A stretch of 64,000 nt of DNA from Minicystis rosea (GCA_001931535.1 CP016211.1:6741573-6805572), one strand, 5' to 3'; counted from the first letter of the stretch, positions 36,385 through 45,879 are shown. Numbers and translations: made by a program. The notes: generated from the letters alone by a model not told the origin.

Positions 36385-36492
36385 CGTCAGGCCCGAAGCG
36401 GCTCCCCTTCCCTCCAAGCCCCAATCAACGTGAGGCCCGGAGCGGCTCCGCTTCAGCCGTGGAGGGAAAGGGGCGGCGCCTTTCCCGAGGCC
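36385..36492. repeat. Degenerate copy of the 134-bp repeat element
   Basis: Shares blocks with the array at 23993-24454: GTCAGGCCCGAAGC, then a second GTGAGGCCCGGAGC, CCGTGGAGGGAAAGGGGC and the closing CGCCTTTCCCG. The order of blocks is kept but the first hairpin is damaged (GGCTCCGCTTCAGCCGTGG). It shows the array belongs to a dispersed intergenic family. Confidence 0.6.
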
Positions 36493-37409
36493 TAAATGGT
36501 CGCGATCTCGATGCGCGCGACGCCGATGCGGATCTGCCGGGTGGCGCGGCGCCGCTCCACGATCCCCGCGGCGCCGAGGATGCCGACGGCGGCGAGGAGC
36601 CGGCGGCTGCGGTACACCGCCACGTTGACGTGCGGCTCGTCGATGCGGAGCGCCTGCGCGACCTCCTCCTGGTACACCCAACCCTGGCTGCTCTCCGCGA
36701 GGCCCGCCTGGGCGTCGCCGAGGCGGGCGCGGGAGAGCGCGAGCAGGACGGCGTGGTGCGCGCGCGCCCCCAAGTCCACGGCGCGCGCGCCGGCGCGGGC
36801 CGACAGCTCGACGTGCTCCTCGTCGCGGCTCACGCGGAAAGCGAGGGTGACGGCGGCGAGCGAGAGCGGGGTCGCGGCGGCGTCGAGGGTCGGCGCCACG
36901 AGCTCGGGTAAGTACAGCGCGAAGCGGCGGCCGCCGACGGCGACCTGACGGCCGCTCGTCACGCGCTCCACGGCGCCTTCGTGATCGAGGATCCACTCGG
37001 CGGCGGCGTCGCGGTACACGGTGATCTCGGGATCGTCGCCGCTCGGTAAGGCGAGCATCCCGTCCTCGCCCAGCACGGGCTCGCCGCCGCCCTCGGGGAG
37101 GGCCATCACCACCGGCGGGCCGGCGTCCACGAGGCGAAATGCGCCTCCCGCCGAGCCGAACGCCACCACGCCCCCGAGCGACAGCGGCGCGCGCTCGCCC
37201 GGCGTGAGATCGCGCCCGTCCACGCTGGTGCCGTTGCGGCTGCCGAGATCCTGGACCTCCCACCCGCGCCCGTTCCAGCTGAGCACGGCGTGCTCGGCGG
37301 AGACGCTGAGCTCGGCGATGCGGAGGTGCGCGAGGCTCGATCGACCCACCAGGTGGCGCGCGAACAAGTGGCAGCGGATCCGGGTTCCGGGGCGCTCCAG
37401 GATGGCCAT
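36492..37409 (-). CDS. FHA-domain protein with C-terminal winged-helix-like region
   Basis: 305-residue protein. The N-terminal FHA domain (about 10-100) reads VGRSSLAHLRIAELSVSAEHAVL, then VQDLGSRNGTSVDGRDL, with the phosphothreonine-binding Arg, Ser and Asn of the family. The second half (about 190-305) is helical and ends in a region resembling a winged-helix reader (VYQEEVAQALRIDEPHVNVAVYRSRRLLAA). It probably binds phosphorylated partners of Ser/Thr kinases such as that at 38054 and may act on DNA. Its promoter region holds the GTCAT repeats at 37456-37482. Confidence 0.82.
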   Translation of the reverse strand: MAILERPGTRIRCHLFARHLVGRSSLAHLRIAELSVSAEHAVLSWNGRGWEVQDLGSRNGTSVDGRDLTPGERAPLSLGGVVAFGSAGGAFRLVDAGPPVVMALPEGGGEPVLGEDGMLALPSGDDPEITVYRDAAAEWILDHEGAVERVTSGRQVAVGGRRFALYLPELVAPTLDAAATPLSLAAVTLAFRVSRDEEHVELSARAGARAVDLGARAHHAVLLALSRARLGDAQAGLAESSQGWVYQEEVAQALRIDEPHVNVAVYRSRRLLAAVGILGAAGIVERRRATRQIRIGVARIEIATI

Positions 37410-37455
37410 CGGCCGCTCAGGCTATCGACGGCGCGGCCCGGAAGGCAACGGCGCG

Positions 37456-37482
37456 TGTCATCGGCTGTCATCCGGCGTCATG
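37456..37482. promoter_or_regulatory. Three GTCAT direct repeats at 10-bp spacing
   Basis: GTCAT occurs at 37457, 37467 and 37477, one helical turn apart, in the 152-bp region between the divergent FHA gene and the gene at 37562. This spacing on one DNA face is typical of sites for OmpR/PhoB-type response regulators (the PhoB box uses TGTCAT repeats, usually 11 bp apart). Functional role is inference. Confidence 0.4.
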
Positions 37483-37561
37483 GCGTGGAGGCACGCCTCT
37501 CGTATGTTTCGCCAGGCGCTCGGGGCAGGCCCGAGCGCCGAACGACGAGAGAGACGCGCCC

Positions 37562-38071
37562 ATGGCAAACAACGCCCTCCTACACACCGGCAGGCTCGAG
37601 ATCGACAGCGGTGTTCGGCTCCGCCTGACGGCTGGCAACACCGAATACGCCGTCGTCTACCGGCCGCCGGTGGAGACCACGCTCGCGGGCTTCACGAACG
37701 ACAGGGTCTATTACTTCGTCAAGGCGGCGCTCCCCTCCGGCCTGAGCGCTCTCGCCGTCTACGTCGACCTCGACTGTGACGACCCCGGCTTCGAGGCCAG
37801 CGACGCGGTCTCCTCGCCGGCGGCCGCGTTGCAGGAGCAGAACACCGCGCCGGACAGGAGCAGCACGCTCTGGGTGGAGGGGGCCCACGAGGACTGGGCC
37901 TTCCAGTGGCAGGTCCGCGGCACCGGGAAGAGCGCGACGGGGACCGTCACGTGGTGGCGCGCGGGCCGCAACCTGATCTCCCCGTCGCTGCGCCAGTACC
38001 AGTTCGCCAACGGCATCTCGGTCCAACCGGGCGTCGTCTGGAGCGGGGCGGACTCACTGGCCGCCAGGTGA
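37562..38071 (+). CDS. Hypothetical protein
   Basis: 169-residue protein with no signal peptide, rich in beta-strand pattern (LEIDSGVRLRLTAGNTEYAVVYRPPVETTLAGF, VYVDLDCDDPGF, WAFQWQVRGTGKSATGTVTWWRAG). Family not recognised; it could be an immunoglobulin-like binding protein. Its stop overlaps by 18 bases the 3' end of the convergent kinase gene. Confidence 0.6.
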   Translation: MANNALLHTGRLEIDSGVRLRLTAGNTEYAVVYRPPVETTLAGFTNDRVYYFVKAALPSGLSALAVYVDLDCDDPGFEASDAVSSPAAALQEQNTAPDRSSTLWVEGAHEDWAFQWQVRGTGKSATGTVTWWRAGRNLISPSLRQYQFANGISVQPGVVWSGADSLAAR

Positions 38072-40612
38072 GCCTGCCGGGTACGAGCGCCCGAGTCGAA
38101 TGCCGGTCGTGAAGCGCCGGATCCCGGGCGCGTTGCCCATCCGCGCAGCCGACCGGCACCACTCCAGCGCGCTGCTCCACGCGCCGCCGCGCACCGCGCG
38201 GACCTCGTCCCCGCGCGCCTCCTCGCGCACGAGGCGCCCGCCCTCGATCCGCGGGCCTTCGCGCCGCCACGCGTTCCCGCAGTAGTCGCGGGTGTTGCCG
38301 CCCAGGCCGCGGACGCCGTACGGGCTCACGTCGAGCGGGCTCTCGTGCACGCCGACCGCGGAGGGGCGCGTCTCCACGCTCTCCGCCACGCGGAAGAAGC
38401 GGGCGTCGAGGTGGTTCCCCGTCGGGCAGAGGCGACCGTCCACCCCGCGCGCGGCCTTCTCCCGTTCCAGCTCGTCGAGGAGACGGAAGGGCACGCCGCG
38501 CCGCGCCCCGGCCCACGCCGCGTACGCCGTCGCGCCGAACCAGTCGATCAACGTCACCGGCGCGTCGGGGAGGAGCGGCCGCTCCAGATCGTCGACCCCG
38601 AGCACGAAGCGGCCCTCGCGGTCGCGCTCGAAGACCGCGCGCTGCCCGCTCATGCCGAGCTGCGCGCGCGGGCAGGCCGCGATCGCGTCGGCCTCGCGCC
38701 CGCTGCGGACTAGGTCGTCGAGGAAGATTCGGTACGCGTCGTTGGTGACGGGGAAGCGGCTCACGATGAAGCCGTCGATCCAGATGCGCCGCGCCGGCAG
38801 AGCGTCCGCGGCCTGCGGATCGCCGCCGGTCCAGGCGTAGCCGGCGGGCACGTAGACGTCGTCCGGCCCGAGCTCGTCCTCGGTCGGCAACACGATGGGG
38901 AGCGGCTCCGCTTCGCCGGGCGGGCAGCCGTCCCAGTGCGCCGCGCGCTCGATGAGGACGGGATAGAGCACCTCGGCGCGCCCCGGCGCGCGGACGCGGA
39001 GCAGGTAGCTCCCCTTCGGCAGCGCCGCCGCGCGGAGCGGCGTCGTTCCGAGCAGGCCCATGTCCTCCGGCACGAGCCGCCGATCGCGGAGGACGAAGCG
39101 CGCGAGCCGAACCTCGGCGCCCGGCGGATCGGTGATCAGCGTGAGCGCGCCCTCGCCGCGCAGGATCGACGTGTGCCTCCCGCGGTCGTGCGCGCGGAGG
39201 CTGGCCTCGGCGCGCGCGGCGTCGACGGCGCGGTGCGCGCGCTCGGCCTCGAGCAGCCGGTCGCGGTGGTGATCGGCGAGGGCCGCGTGCGCTTCGGGCA
39301 GCTCCGGATCCAGGGTCAACGCGCCGCCGAGCGCCGTGAGCCACTCCACCTCGCGCAACGTGGCCTCGACGTCGAGCTGCGCAGCCTCGTCCTCGAGCGC
39401 CCACCCCGGCAGCGTGGCCGAGAGCGGGTGGAAGGAGCGCACCCCTTCGAGCCGCGCCGCCGCTTCGGCCAAGACCACCGCGGCGCGCATCCGGAGCGCG
39501 GCGATCTCAGGCTCGATCCGGCGGGCCGTCTCCACCACCGCGAGCGCCTGATCGCGCCGGCGCGCGCCGTCGAGCCACGCCACCATGTCGCCCGCGAGCG
39601 CCTCCGCGTCTTTGTAACGCGCCGCGATCACCCGCTGCATGGCGCGCTCGCACGCGGCCGCGAGCTCGTCCGGCACGCTCCGCGGGTAGGCGGCTTGGGT
39701 GACCGGCTCGGGCGGCCCCGCGATCACCTTCGCGATCATCGTCATCGCGTCGCCCCGGTACGGCGGCCGGCCGGAGAGCAGGTGGTAGAGGATGGCGCCG
39801 AGCGCGTACACGTCGCTCGCCGGCCCGTGCAGATCGCGCTGCCCCAGCGCTTGCTCCGGGGGCATGTACGCGGGCGTGCCCAGGATCTCGCCGTGCTGGG
39901 TGAGCATCCCTTCCGTGCCGACCGCGGGCGCGGCGGGGTCCGTGTCGTCGGCGTCGTCAGCGTCGTCGGCGTCGTCGCACCGCCGGCCGAGGCCCCAGTC
40001 CATGACGAGCACGTCGCCCAGCTCGCCGACCATGATGTTGTCGGGCTTGAGATCGCGGTGCACCACACCGCGGCGGTGCGCGTAGGCGACCGCCTGGCAG
40101 GCGCGCGCGAAGGCGTCGACGAGGCGGCGGAAGGTCCACCCCGATCGCGTCTCGCGGAAGTCCCCCTCGCTCGCGGCGTCGTGGATCTCGTCGATGACCT
40201 CGCCCAGCGTGCGCCCGCGGACCTCGCGCATGGTGAACCAGAGGCGGCCGTCGTCGAGGTGCCCCGCGTCGTACACGGCGACGATGCCCGGGTGCGCGAG
40301 GCCGGCCGTGAGCTTCACCTCCGCGAGGAAGCGCGCCGCCGGGCGCTCGCGGGCGGCGACCTCGGCGTGGAGGATCTTCATGGCCACGGCGCGCTCCAGC
40401 GCCGTATCGAAGACGCGACGCACCTCCCCGAACCCACCGCTGGCGATGCGCCCGGCGTCCTCGTACCGCGGCGGCAGCCTCGGTCCATCGGCGGGCGCCA
40501 TCCGCGCCCGCTTATCGGTGATCGTCTCCACGACCGTCGCGACCGTCTCCACGACCGTGGCGACCGTCTCCTCCTGAGCGCTCCGGCGTTCGCCGTCGGG
40601 CCTGCTCGACAT
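38054..40612 (-). CDS. Ser/Thr kinase with PEGA and SUMF1 domains
   Basis: 852-residue signalling protein. Residues about 50-345 are a Hanks-type kinase: glycine loop IASGGFGEV, catalytic lysine AMKI (K79), HRD in VVHRDLKPDN (about 185), DWG in place of DFG (205-207, common in myxobacteria) and MPPEQA. A helical region (350-480) leads to a PEGA domain (485-555, DPPGAEVRL...GTTPL). Residues about 585-852 are a formylglycine-generating-enzyme-like (SUMF1) domain: YVPAGYAWTGGD, RFPVTNDAYRIF, YGVRGLGGNTRDYCGNAWRREG, VRGGAWSS. No transmembrane segment is obvious. The N-terminus has a VATVVET repeat. Probable role: protein phosphorylation with a sensor or ligand-binding C-terminus. Confidence 0.92.
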   Translation of the reverse strand: MSSRPDGERRSAQEETVATVVETVATVVETITDKRARMAPADGPRLPPRYEDAGRIASGGFGEVRRVFDTALERAVAMKILHAEVAARERPAARFLAEVKLTAGLAHPGIVAVYDAGHLDDGRLWFTMREVRGRTLGEVIDEIHDAASEGDFRETRSGWTFRRLVDAFARACQAVAYAHRRGVVHRDLKPDNIMVGELGDVLVMDWGLGRRCDDADDADDADDTDPAAPAVGTEGMLTQHGEILGTPAYMPPEQALGQRDLHGPASDVYALGAILYHLLSGRPPYRGDAMTMIAKVIAGPPEPVTQAAYPRSVPDELAAACERAMQRVIAARYKDAEALAGDMVAWLDGARRRDQALAVVETARRIEPEIAALRMRAAVVLAEAAARLEGVRSFHPLSATLPGWALEDEAAQLDVEATLREVEWLTALGGALTLDPELPEAHAALADHHRDRLLEAERAHRAVDAARAEASLRAHDRGRHTSILRGEGALTLITDPPGAEVRLARFVLRDRRLVPEDMGLLGTTPLRAAALPKGSYLLRVRAPGRAEVLYPVLIERAAHWDGCPPGEAEPLPIVLPTEDELGPDDVYVPAGYAWTGGDPQAADALPARRIWIDGFIVSRFPVTNDAYRIFLDDLVRSGREADAIAACPRAQLGMSGQRAVFERDREGRFVLGVDDLERPLLPDAPVTLIDWFGATAYAAWAGARRGVPFRLLDELEREKAARGVDGRLCPTGNHLDARFFRVAESVETRPSAVGVHESPLDVSPYGVRGLGGNTRDYCGNAWRREGPRIEGGRLVREEARGDEVRAVRGGAWSSALEWCRSAARMGNAPGIRRFTTGIRLGRSYPAGSPGGQ

Positions 40613-41158
40613 GGCAGCGATGGTACCTACGCCGCGCTCGTCCCGGCGGGAGAGAGTGGCGCGCGCTCCTCCCGGTCTCCCGCGCGGCGAAAACCGTTGC
40701 CGGTCGGTCCAAGAAGGCGCCGCCCCCTCGAGACCCTGTTGCCGATCAGTCGAGGGAGTCGCCGCCCCCTCGAGCCCCTGTTGCAGGTTGGTCGAGGAAG
40801 TCGCCGGCACCCTCGAGACCCTGTTGCTGGTTCGTCTGGGAAGTCGCCGCCCCCTTCGAGACCCTGTTGCTGGTTCGTCTGGGAAGTCGCCGCCCCCTTC
40901 GAGACCCTGTTGCTGGTTCGTCTGGGAAGTCGTCGACACCTTCGAGACGCTGTTGCAGCTCGGTCCAAGAAAGCCCTAACACCCTCGGCAAGCTGTTTCG
41001 CGAAGCAGTCGCGCGTCTTCCCCCCCCGAGAGAAGCGATTTCCGAGCGCCCGAAGGGTGGGCGCCCCCGCGGGTGAGGCGAGGATGAGCCACCGAGGGGG
41101 TTGCCGGTCCGTCCAGGGACGAGCAGGCGGGTCCGCGGCGCTGCTATACCGTCGGCCC
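40613..41158. other. Divergent intergenic region with repeat array
   Basis: About 545 bp between the reverse kinase and the forward glycosyltransferase. The 43-bp array at about 40690-40990 fills most of it. Promoters for both genes must lie around it. No gene is credible here. Confidence 0.6.
40690..40990. repeat. 43-bp tandem repeat array, about 7 units
   Basis: A unit beginning GAGACCCTGTTGCTGGTTCG recurs at 40730, 40772, 40815, 40858, 40901 and 40944 (spacing 42, 43, 43, 43, 43), with worn copies on each side. Three central units are near-identical; outer ones diverge. 43 is not a multiple of three, so each unit shifts frame and the array is non-coding. There are no unique spacers, so it is not CRISPR. 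Typical of a VNTR. Confidence 0.9.
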
Positions 41159-42370
41159 GTGCCTGCGCCCCGCGTCACCGTCCTCTATCACTTCATGCAC
41201 CCCGACGACGTCGTGAGCGCGAGACAGCTCTCCGATCTCGCGGAGGGGCTCGCCGCCCGGGGGTTCGAGGTGGAGGCCCGCCCGTCGAACCGCGCCTGGG
41301 ACGATCGCGCCACGGCGTTCCCGCACGAAGAGCGATGGCACGAGGTGGCCTATCACCGCGTGTGGCGGCCGGCGTTCAAGCAGGCGAGCGGCGCGGGGCG
41401 CCTGCTCAATGCGGCGTGGATGATCGCGGCGTGGTCGGCGCTCGGGTTGTCGCGGAACCCGCCGGACGTGATCGTCGTCGGCACCGATCCGGTGCTGGCC
41501 GTGCTCGTGGCGCGCGCGGTGAAGCGGCTGCGTCCTTCGGTGAAGATCGCGCACTGGTGCTTCGACGTCTACCCGGAGGCGCCCATCGCCGAGGGCATGA
41601 TCGCGGCGGACGGCGTGCCCGCGCGGATCCTCGATCGGCTGCTGCGGCCGGCCTACGCCGCGTGCGATCTGGTGGCCGACATCGGGCCGTGCATGCGCGC
41701 GATGCTCGATGCGTACGGCCACGGCGCGCGGCGCGCGACGCTGACGCCGTGGGCATTGGTCGAGCCGGCCGAGGTGGAACAGCCCGATCCCGAGACGCGG
41801 CGCGAGCTGTTCGGCGAGGCGAGCCTTGGGCTGCTTTATGCGGGCACGTTCGGGCGGGCGCACGCGCACGAGGACATCCTCGCGCTGGCGCGGCGGCTCC
41901 GCGGCGACGACGTGGGCTTCTGCTTCGGCGTGCGCGGCAACCGCGCGGGCGCGCTCGCGCAGGCGGTCGGGCCCGACGATCGCAACGTGCGCTTCGCGGG
42001 CTTCGCGCCCGAGGCCGCGCTCGCTCGACGGCTCGGCGCGGCCGACGTTCACCTCGCCAGCTTGCGCCACGATTGGACGGGCGTGGTGGTGCCCTCCAAG
42101 TTCTTCGGGAGCCTGGCCATCGGGAGACCCGTGATTTTCGCGGGATCGCGGGAGAGCAGCATCGCGCGTTGGATCGAGGAGCACGGCGTGGGCTGGGTGC
42201 TGGACGCAGGATCGATCGATCGCGTCGCGGCGGATCTGCAGAGGCTCGCGGGCGCGCGCGCCGAGCTCGAAGCGCTGTGGCGACGATGCCATCGGGTATA
42301 CCGCGAGCATTTCTCCAAGGAAGCGGTGATCGGCCGCTGGGACGACGAGCTCCGCCGCCTCTTGAAGTGA
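41159..42370 (+). CDS. Glycosyltransferase family 4
   Basis: 403-residue GT-B glycosyltransferase (WbuB-like). It has VLYHFMHPDDVVSARQLSDLAEGLAARG, DVIVVGTDPVLAVLVARAV, HWCFDVYPEAPI, the C-terminal SLGLLYAGTFGRAHAHEDI and the donor/active loop WTGVVVPSKFFGSLAIGRPVIFAGS, which is diagnostic for this subgroup. GTG start at 41159. It stands alone, far from the main oligosaccharide locus, and could add a sugar to the same or another surface polymer. Confidence 0.85.
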   Translation: MPAPRVTVLYHFMHPDDVVSARQLSDLAEGLAARGFEVEARPSNRAWDDRATAFPHEERWHEVAYHRVWRPAFKQASGAGRLLNAAWMIAAWSALGLSRNPPDVIVVGTDPVLAVLVARAVKRLRPSVKIAHWCFDVYPEAPIAEGMIAADGVPARILDRLLRPAYAACDLVADIGPCMRAMLDAYGHGARRATLTPWALVEPAEVEQPDPETRRELFGEASLGLLYAGTFGRAHAHEDILALARRLRGDDVGFCFGVRGNRAGALAQAVGPDDRNVRFAGFAPEAALARRLGAADVHLASLRHDWTGVVVPSKFFGSLAIGRPVIFAGSRESSIARWIEEHGVGWVLDAGSIDRVAADLQRLAGARAELEALWRRCHRVYREHFSKEAVIGRWDDELRRLLK

Positions 42371-42468
42371 GGCGCGAGGCGACGCATCTCGTCGAGATGC
42401 AAAAGGCCGAAGCGCCTGCCCGCAGGCTTTACGGACGGCGGCGCTCAAGCTCTCATCCATCCGCGCAC

Positions 42469-45400
42469 ATGGATCTGGCCGACCTCGAACGAGCGTTCTC
42501 GACCACGAAAACGCAGCCGCTGTTCGTGGATGCGCGGCTCGTCCGGCGCGTGATCAAGCGACACCGCCGCCTGCCCGGCTTCGGTCTTCAGGTGCCGCAC
42601 GCGCGTTGTTACTGGATCGATCGAGCGGCCCTGCTCGACATCGTGACCCCAGCCGAGCTCGGTCGTTCGGTGGCGGAGATCCCGGACGAGGTCGTCCTCC
42701 TGCCGCGGCCCGACGCCGACGAGCTCGCCGACATGCCCGCGCCGGAGCTGCTCACGCAACTCTGGCGGCAAGCGTTCCACGCGCGCGTGCACCTCGAGCT
42801 CGAGCGCGGGGACAAGCTCCCGCCCGCGGTCCTGCGCGAGCGCGTGCATCGCATCGGGCAGACCGAGATCGACGAGATCCGCTTGGTCCTGCGGCAGGAC
42901 GATCTGCTCCTGCCTCCGCGCGAAGATCTCGACACCTACGCCGAGCTCGCCGCGCTCTACTTGGAGCTGCGTCACTTCGCGCCCGAGCTGCTCCACGAGA
43001 CGTTCCCCGCGCTCGACGATCACGCGATGATCGATGCCGTCCTCGCCGAGGACGTGGACGTCGCGCGCATCCTCGAAGCGTGCCGTCCGGAGGGCGCGCC
43101 GGAGCGGCCGCGGCTCGCGTCGCTGTCCGTGGAGCACACGCCGCTGCCCGAGCCTCCGCCGGATCCCAAGGGCGCGGCGGACAAGGCGCCGGGCACGCTG
43201 CGCGGTGAGGCCGACGAGGCGCGCCGCCGCGGAAATCTGGTGCGATCAGCGCTCTCGCGGCTCCGGCTCGCGACCGCGGGCGGGCCCGAGGCCGAGGGCG
43301 CCGTGGCCGAGGCGCACGTCGATCTCGCGGCGCTCGCGCGCAGGCTCGACGAGGCCTTGCGACCTGCGGAAGGCGGCTCGGCGATCGATGTGAAGGCTTG
43401 GGAGGCGGTGCTCTTCGCGCTCGCCGATCGGGCCGCGCACCGCGCCATCCTCCGTTGGGTCGAGGCCCGGCTCCTCTTCGACTTGCAGCGCGCCTGCCTC
43501 GCGTCGGAGAAGGCCATCGGCAAGGCCGATCTCGTCGATTGGGCCCTCTCGTTCGGCAAGCGTCCGCTGGCCCGATTGCTTCCGGCAACGCGGCCCATTC
43601 GTGTCGCGCACGAGCTCGCGTCGGCGGCGAAGAAGGTGGCCCGCGTCGGCATCACGGAGACCGAGCGCGCGCGCCTCGGGGCGTTGCTCGCGACGGCGAG
43701 GCGGCGCGCCGACGACAACATCCGCGCCGCGCTGCGCCCCGTCGTCGTCGACGCGCTCCGCGAGGTGGGCATGCGGCCCGAGAGCGTCCCCGAGCGCGTG
43801 GCCATGCACAAGATCATCGAGGACCTCCTCGATCAAGCCACGACGCGCGGCCACCTCGGCCTCGGGCAGCTCCGCGACGCCATCTCGAAGAACCAGCTCA
43901 AGCTGCCCGACCTCAGCGGCCCGCGCGAGCTGTACGCCGGCGACGCGCTGCTCCTCGCGGACAAGCGGCTCGGTGTCGCGCTCGACGGCGTCCACGGGCG
44001 CGGCGAGATCTACCTGCGCTTCTTGCAGAAGGTGAGCTCGCTCCTCTTCGGCACCCGCCTCGGCCGCTTCCTCACGCTGTATTTCCTGCTCCCCGTGAGC
44101 GCCGCCTACGTGCTGCTCGAAGGCGCCGGCCACATGGCCACGCCCATCGGGCGTTTGCTGAAGATCCTGCCGCGCCACCATCACGTCCATCTGCTCACGC
44201 GGCCCTCGTTCGCGGTGACGGCGGTGATCCTCTTCGGGCTCATCCACTCCGCCGCCGTCCGCAACTTCGTGCGGAACGCGGCCCGCGCCGTCGGCTACAC
44301 GATCGCGGCCATCTTCTTCCACGCTCCGCGCTGGCTGCTCACACGCCCCGCGGTTCGCCGCGCCTTGGAGAGCCGGGCCTTCCTCGCGGTGCGCCGCTAT
44401 CTGCTGAAGCCCTTGGCCATCGCCGCCGCGGTGGTGATCGCCTCCCCGCTCCGCCGCGCGCCTTCTCTGGAGACGATCGTCGTCGCCACCTCGATCTTCC
44501 TGTTCACGAACGTCGTCCTCAACTCCCGCACCGGCGCGCTCCTCGAAGAGCTCGCCTACGACGAGGCGGCCCGCACCTGGCGGCTCCTCCGCCGTCACGT
44601 GCTGCCCGGCCTCGTCCGGCTGATCGCGGACACCTTCCGCAGCATCACGGAGGCCATCGATCGCGGCATCTACGCCGTCGACGAGTGGCTGCGTTTCCGC
44701 GAAGGGCAGAGCCGTCCGGCGCTCTACGCCAAGGCCGTGCTCGGCGTCGTGTGGTTCGCGGTCGCGTACCTCGCGCGCATCTACATCAACCTGCTCATCG
44801 AGCCGCAGATCAACCCCATCAAGCATTTCCCCGTGGTCACGGTGGCCGCGAAGATCATGCTGCCGCTCTCGCCCACGCTGATTCCGGCGCTCCACGACGT
44901 GCTGGCCCGGCCGTTCGGCAGCTTGGTGGCGAGCACCATCGCGGCCCCCACGGTGCTGCTCCTCCCCGGCGTGGCCGGCTTCCTCGTGTGGGAATTCAAG
45001 GAGAACTACAAGCTCTACCGCGCGACCCGCGCCACGAAGCTCGAGCCCGTCGCCATCGGTCATCACGGCGAGACCATGGGCGCGCTCCTCAAGCCTGGCC
45101 TGCACTCGGGCACGGTGCCGAAGCTCTGGGCCAAGCTGCGGCGCGCGGTGCGCCGCGGCGACGCTGCGGCCGAGAAGCACCACGAGGCCATGCGCGAGCT
45201 CTCGGAAGCGGTGGAGCGCTTCGTCGAGCGGGAGATGCTGGCGCTCCTCGAAGCGAGCCCCGCGTGGAAAGCCGGGCCCATCCGCGTGCGCCGCGTGGAG
45301 CTCGCCTCGAACCGCGTGCGCGTGCTCCTCGAGCGCGGCGAAGGTCGCGAGGAGCATCGATCCGAGCACGGGACGCGCGACCGCGAAGACGACGCGGGGA

Positions 45401-45879
45401 CCGTCGCCATCGCCTTCGAGGAGCAATCGGGCTTCGTCGTGGCCTGCGTGCCGCGCCTCGGGTGGGTCGTCACGCTCTCGGCAGCCGAGCGGCTCCTCTT
45501 CGAGAACGCGCTCGGCGGCCTCTATCAGCTCGCCGGTGTGGACCTCGTGCGCGAGCAGATCGAGGCCACGCTCCCGGGCTCACCGCCGTACGACGTGTGC
45601 GACGAGGGCCTCGTGGTGTGGCCGGGCGGGAGCTACCGCACGGAGATCGTCTACCCGCTCGACGGCGCCGGCGATCTCGTGCCCACCGTGCGCGGCGAGC
45701 CGCTGCCCGCGGAGCCGCCGGCGCTCGATCGCAAGCGCATCGTCTTCCGCGAGCAGCCCATCGCCTGGGACGCCTGGGTCGCCGCCTGGAGCGCGGAGGC
45801 GCCGCCGCGCGTGGTGAAGGGCGACCCGCTGCTGCCCGAGGCCCCCGCCGCGTCGGTGCGGAGCCGGGCGATCGTTTGA
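42469..45879 (+). CDS. Large membrane protein of unknown function
   Basis: 1136-residue protein. Residues 1 to about 530 are soluble and helical, with a Pro-rich linker near 225-240. At about 535-840 there are several hydrophobic segments (FLTLYFLLPVSAAYVLL, FAVTAVILFGLIHSA, AVLGVVWFAVAYLARI, APTVLLLPGVAGFLVW), so the middle is embedded in the membrane. The last 290 residues are soluble, with acidic and Arg-rich stretches. I do not recognise the family, though similar long proteins occur in planctomycetes and myxobacteria. The stop codon overlaps a repeated ATCGTTTGAG motif. Confidence 0.7.
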   Translation: MDLADLERAFSTTKTQPLFVDARLVRRVIKRHRRLPGFGLQVPHARCYWIDRAALLDIVTPAELGRSVAEIPDEVVLLPRPDADELADMPAPELLTQLWRQAFHARVHLELERGDKLPPAVLRERVHRIGQTEIDEIRLVLRQDDLLLPPREDLDTYAELAALYLELRHFAPELLHETFPALDDHAMIDAVLAEDVDVARILEACRPEGAPERPRLASLSVEHTPLPEPPPDPKGAADKAPGTLRGEADEARRRGNLVRSALSRLRLATAGGPEAEGAVAEAHVDLAALARRLDEALRPAEGGSAIDVKAWEAVLFALADRAAHRAILRWVEARLLFDLQRACLASEKAIGKADLVDWALSFGKRPLARLLPATRPIRVAHELASAAKKVARVGITETERARLGALLATARRRADDNIRAALRPVVVDALREVGMRPESVPERVAMHKIIEDLLDQATTRGHLGLGQLRDAISKNQLKLPDLSGPRELYAGDALLLADKRLGVALDGVHGRGEIYLRFLQKVSSLLFGTRLGRFLTLYFLLPVSAAYVLLEGAGHMATPIGRLLKILPRHHHVHLLTRPSFAVTAVILFGLIHSAAVRNFVRNAARAVGYTIAAIFFHAPRWLLTRPAVRRALESRAFLAVRRYLLKPLAIAAAVVIASPLRRAPSLETIVVATSIFLFTNVVLNSRTGALLEELAYDEAARTWRLLRRHVLPGLVRLIADTFRSITEAIDRGIYAVDEWLRFREGQSRPALYAKAVLGVVWFAVAYLARIYINLLIEPQINPIKHFPVVTVAAKIMLPLSPTLIPALHDVLARPFGSLVASTIAAPTVLLLPGVAGFLVWEFKENYKLYRATRATKLEPVAIGHHGETMGALLKPGLHSGTVPKLWAKLRRAVRRGDAAAEKHHEAMRELSEAVERFVEREMLALLEASPAWKAGPIRVRRVELASNRVRVLLERGEGREEHRSEHGTRDREDDAGTVAIAFEEQSGFVVACVPRLGWVVTLSAAERLLFENALGGLYQLAGVDLVREQIEATLPGSPPYDVCDEGLVVWPGGSYRTEIVYPLDGAGDLVPTVRGEPLPAEPPALDRKRIVFREQPIAWDAWVAAWSAEAPPRVVKGDPLLPEAPAASVRSRAIV

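Noticed and set aside
40690..40990. CRISPR-like or coding repeat.
   Set aside because: The 43-bp units abut directly, have no spacers, and the period breaks reading frame.
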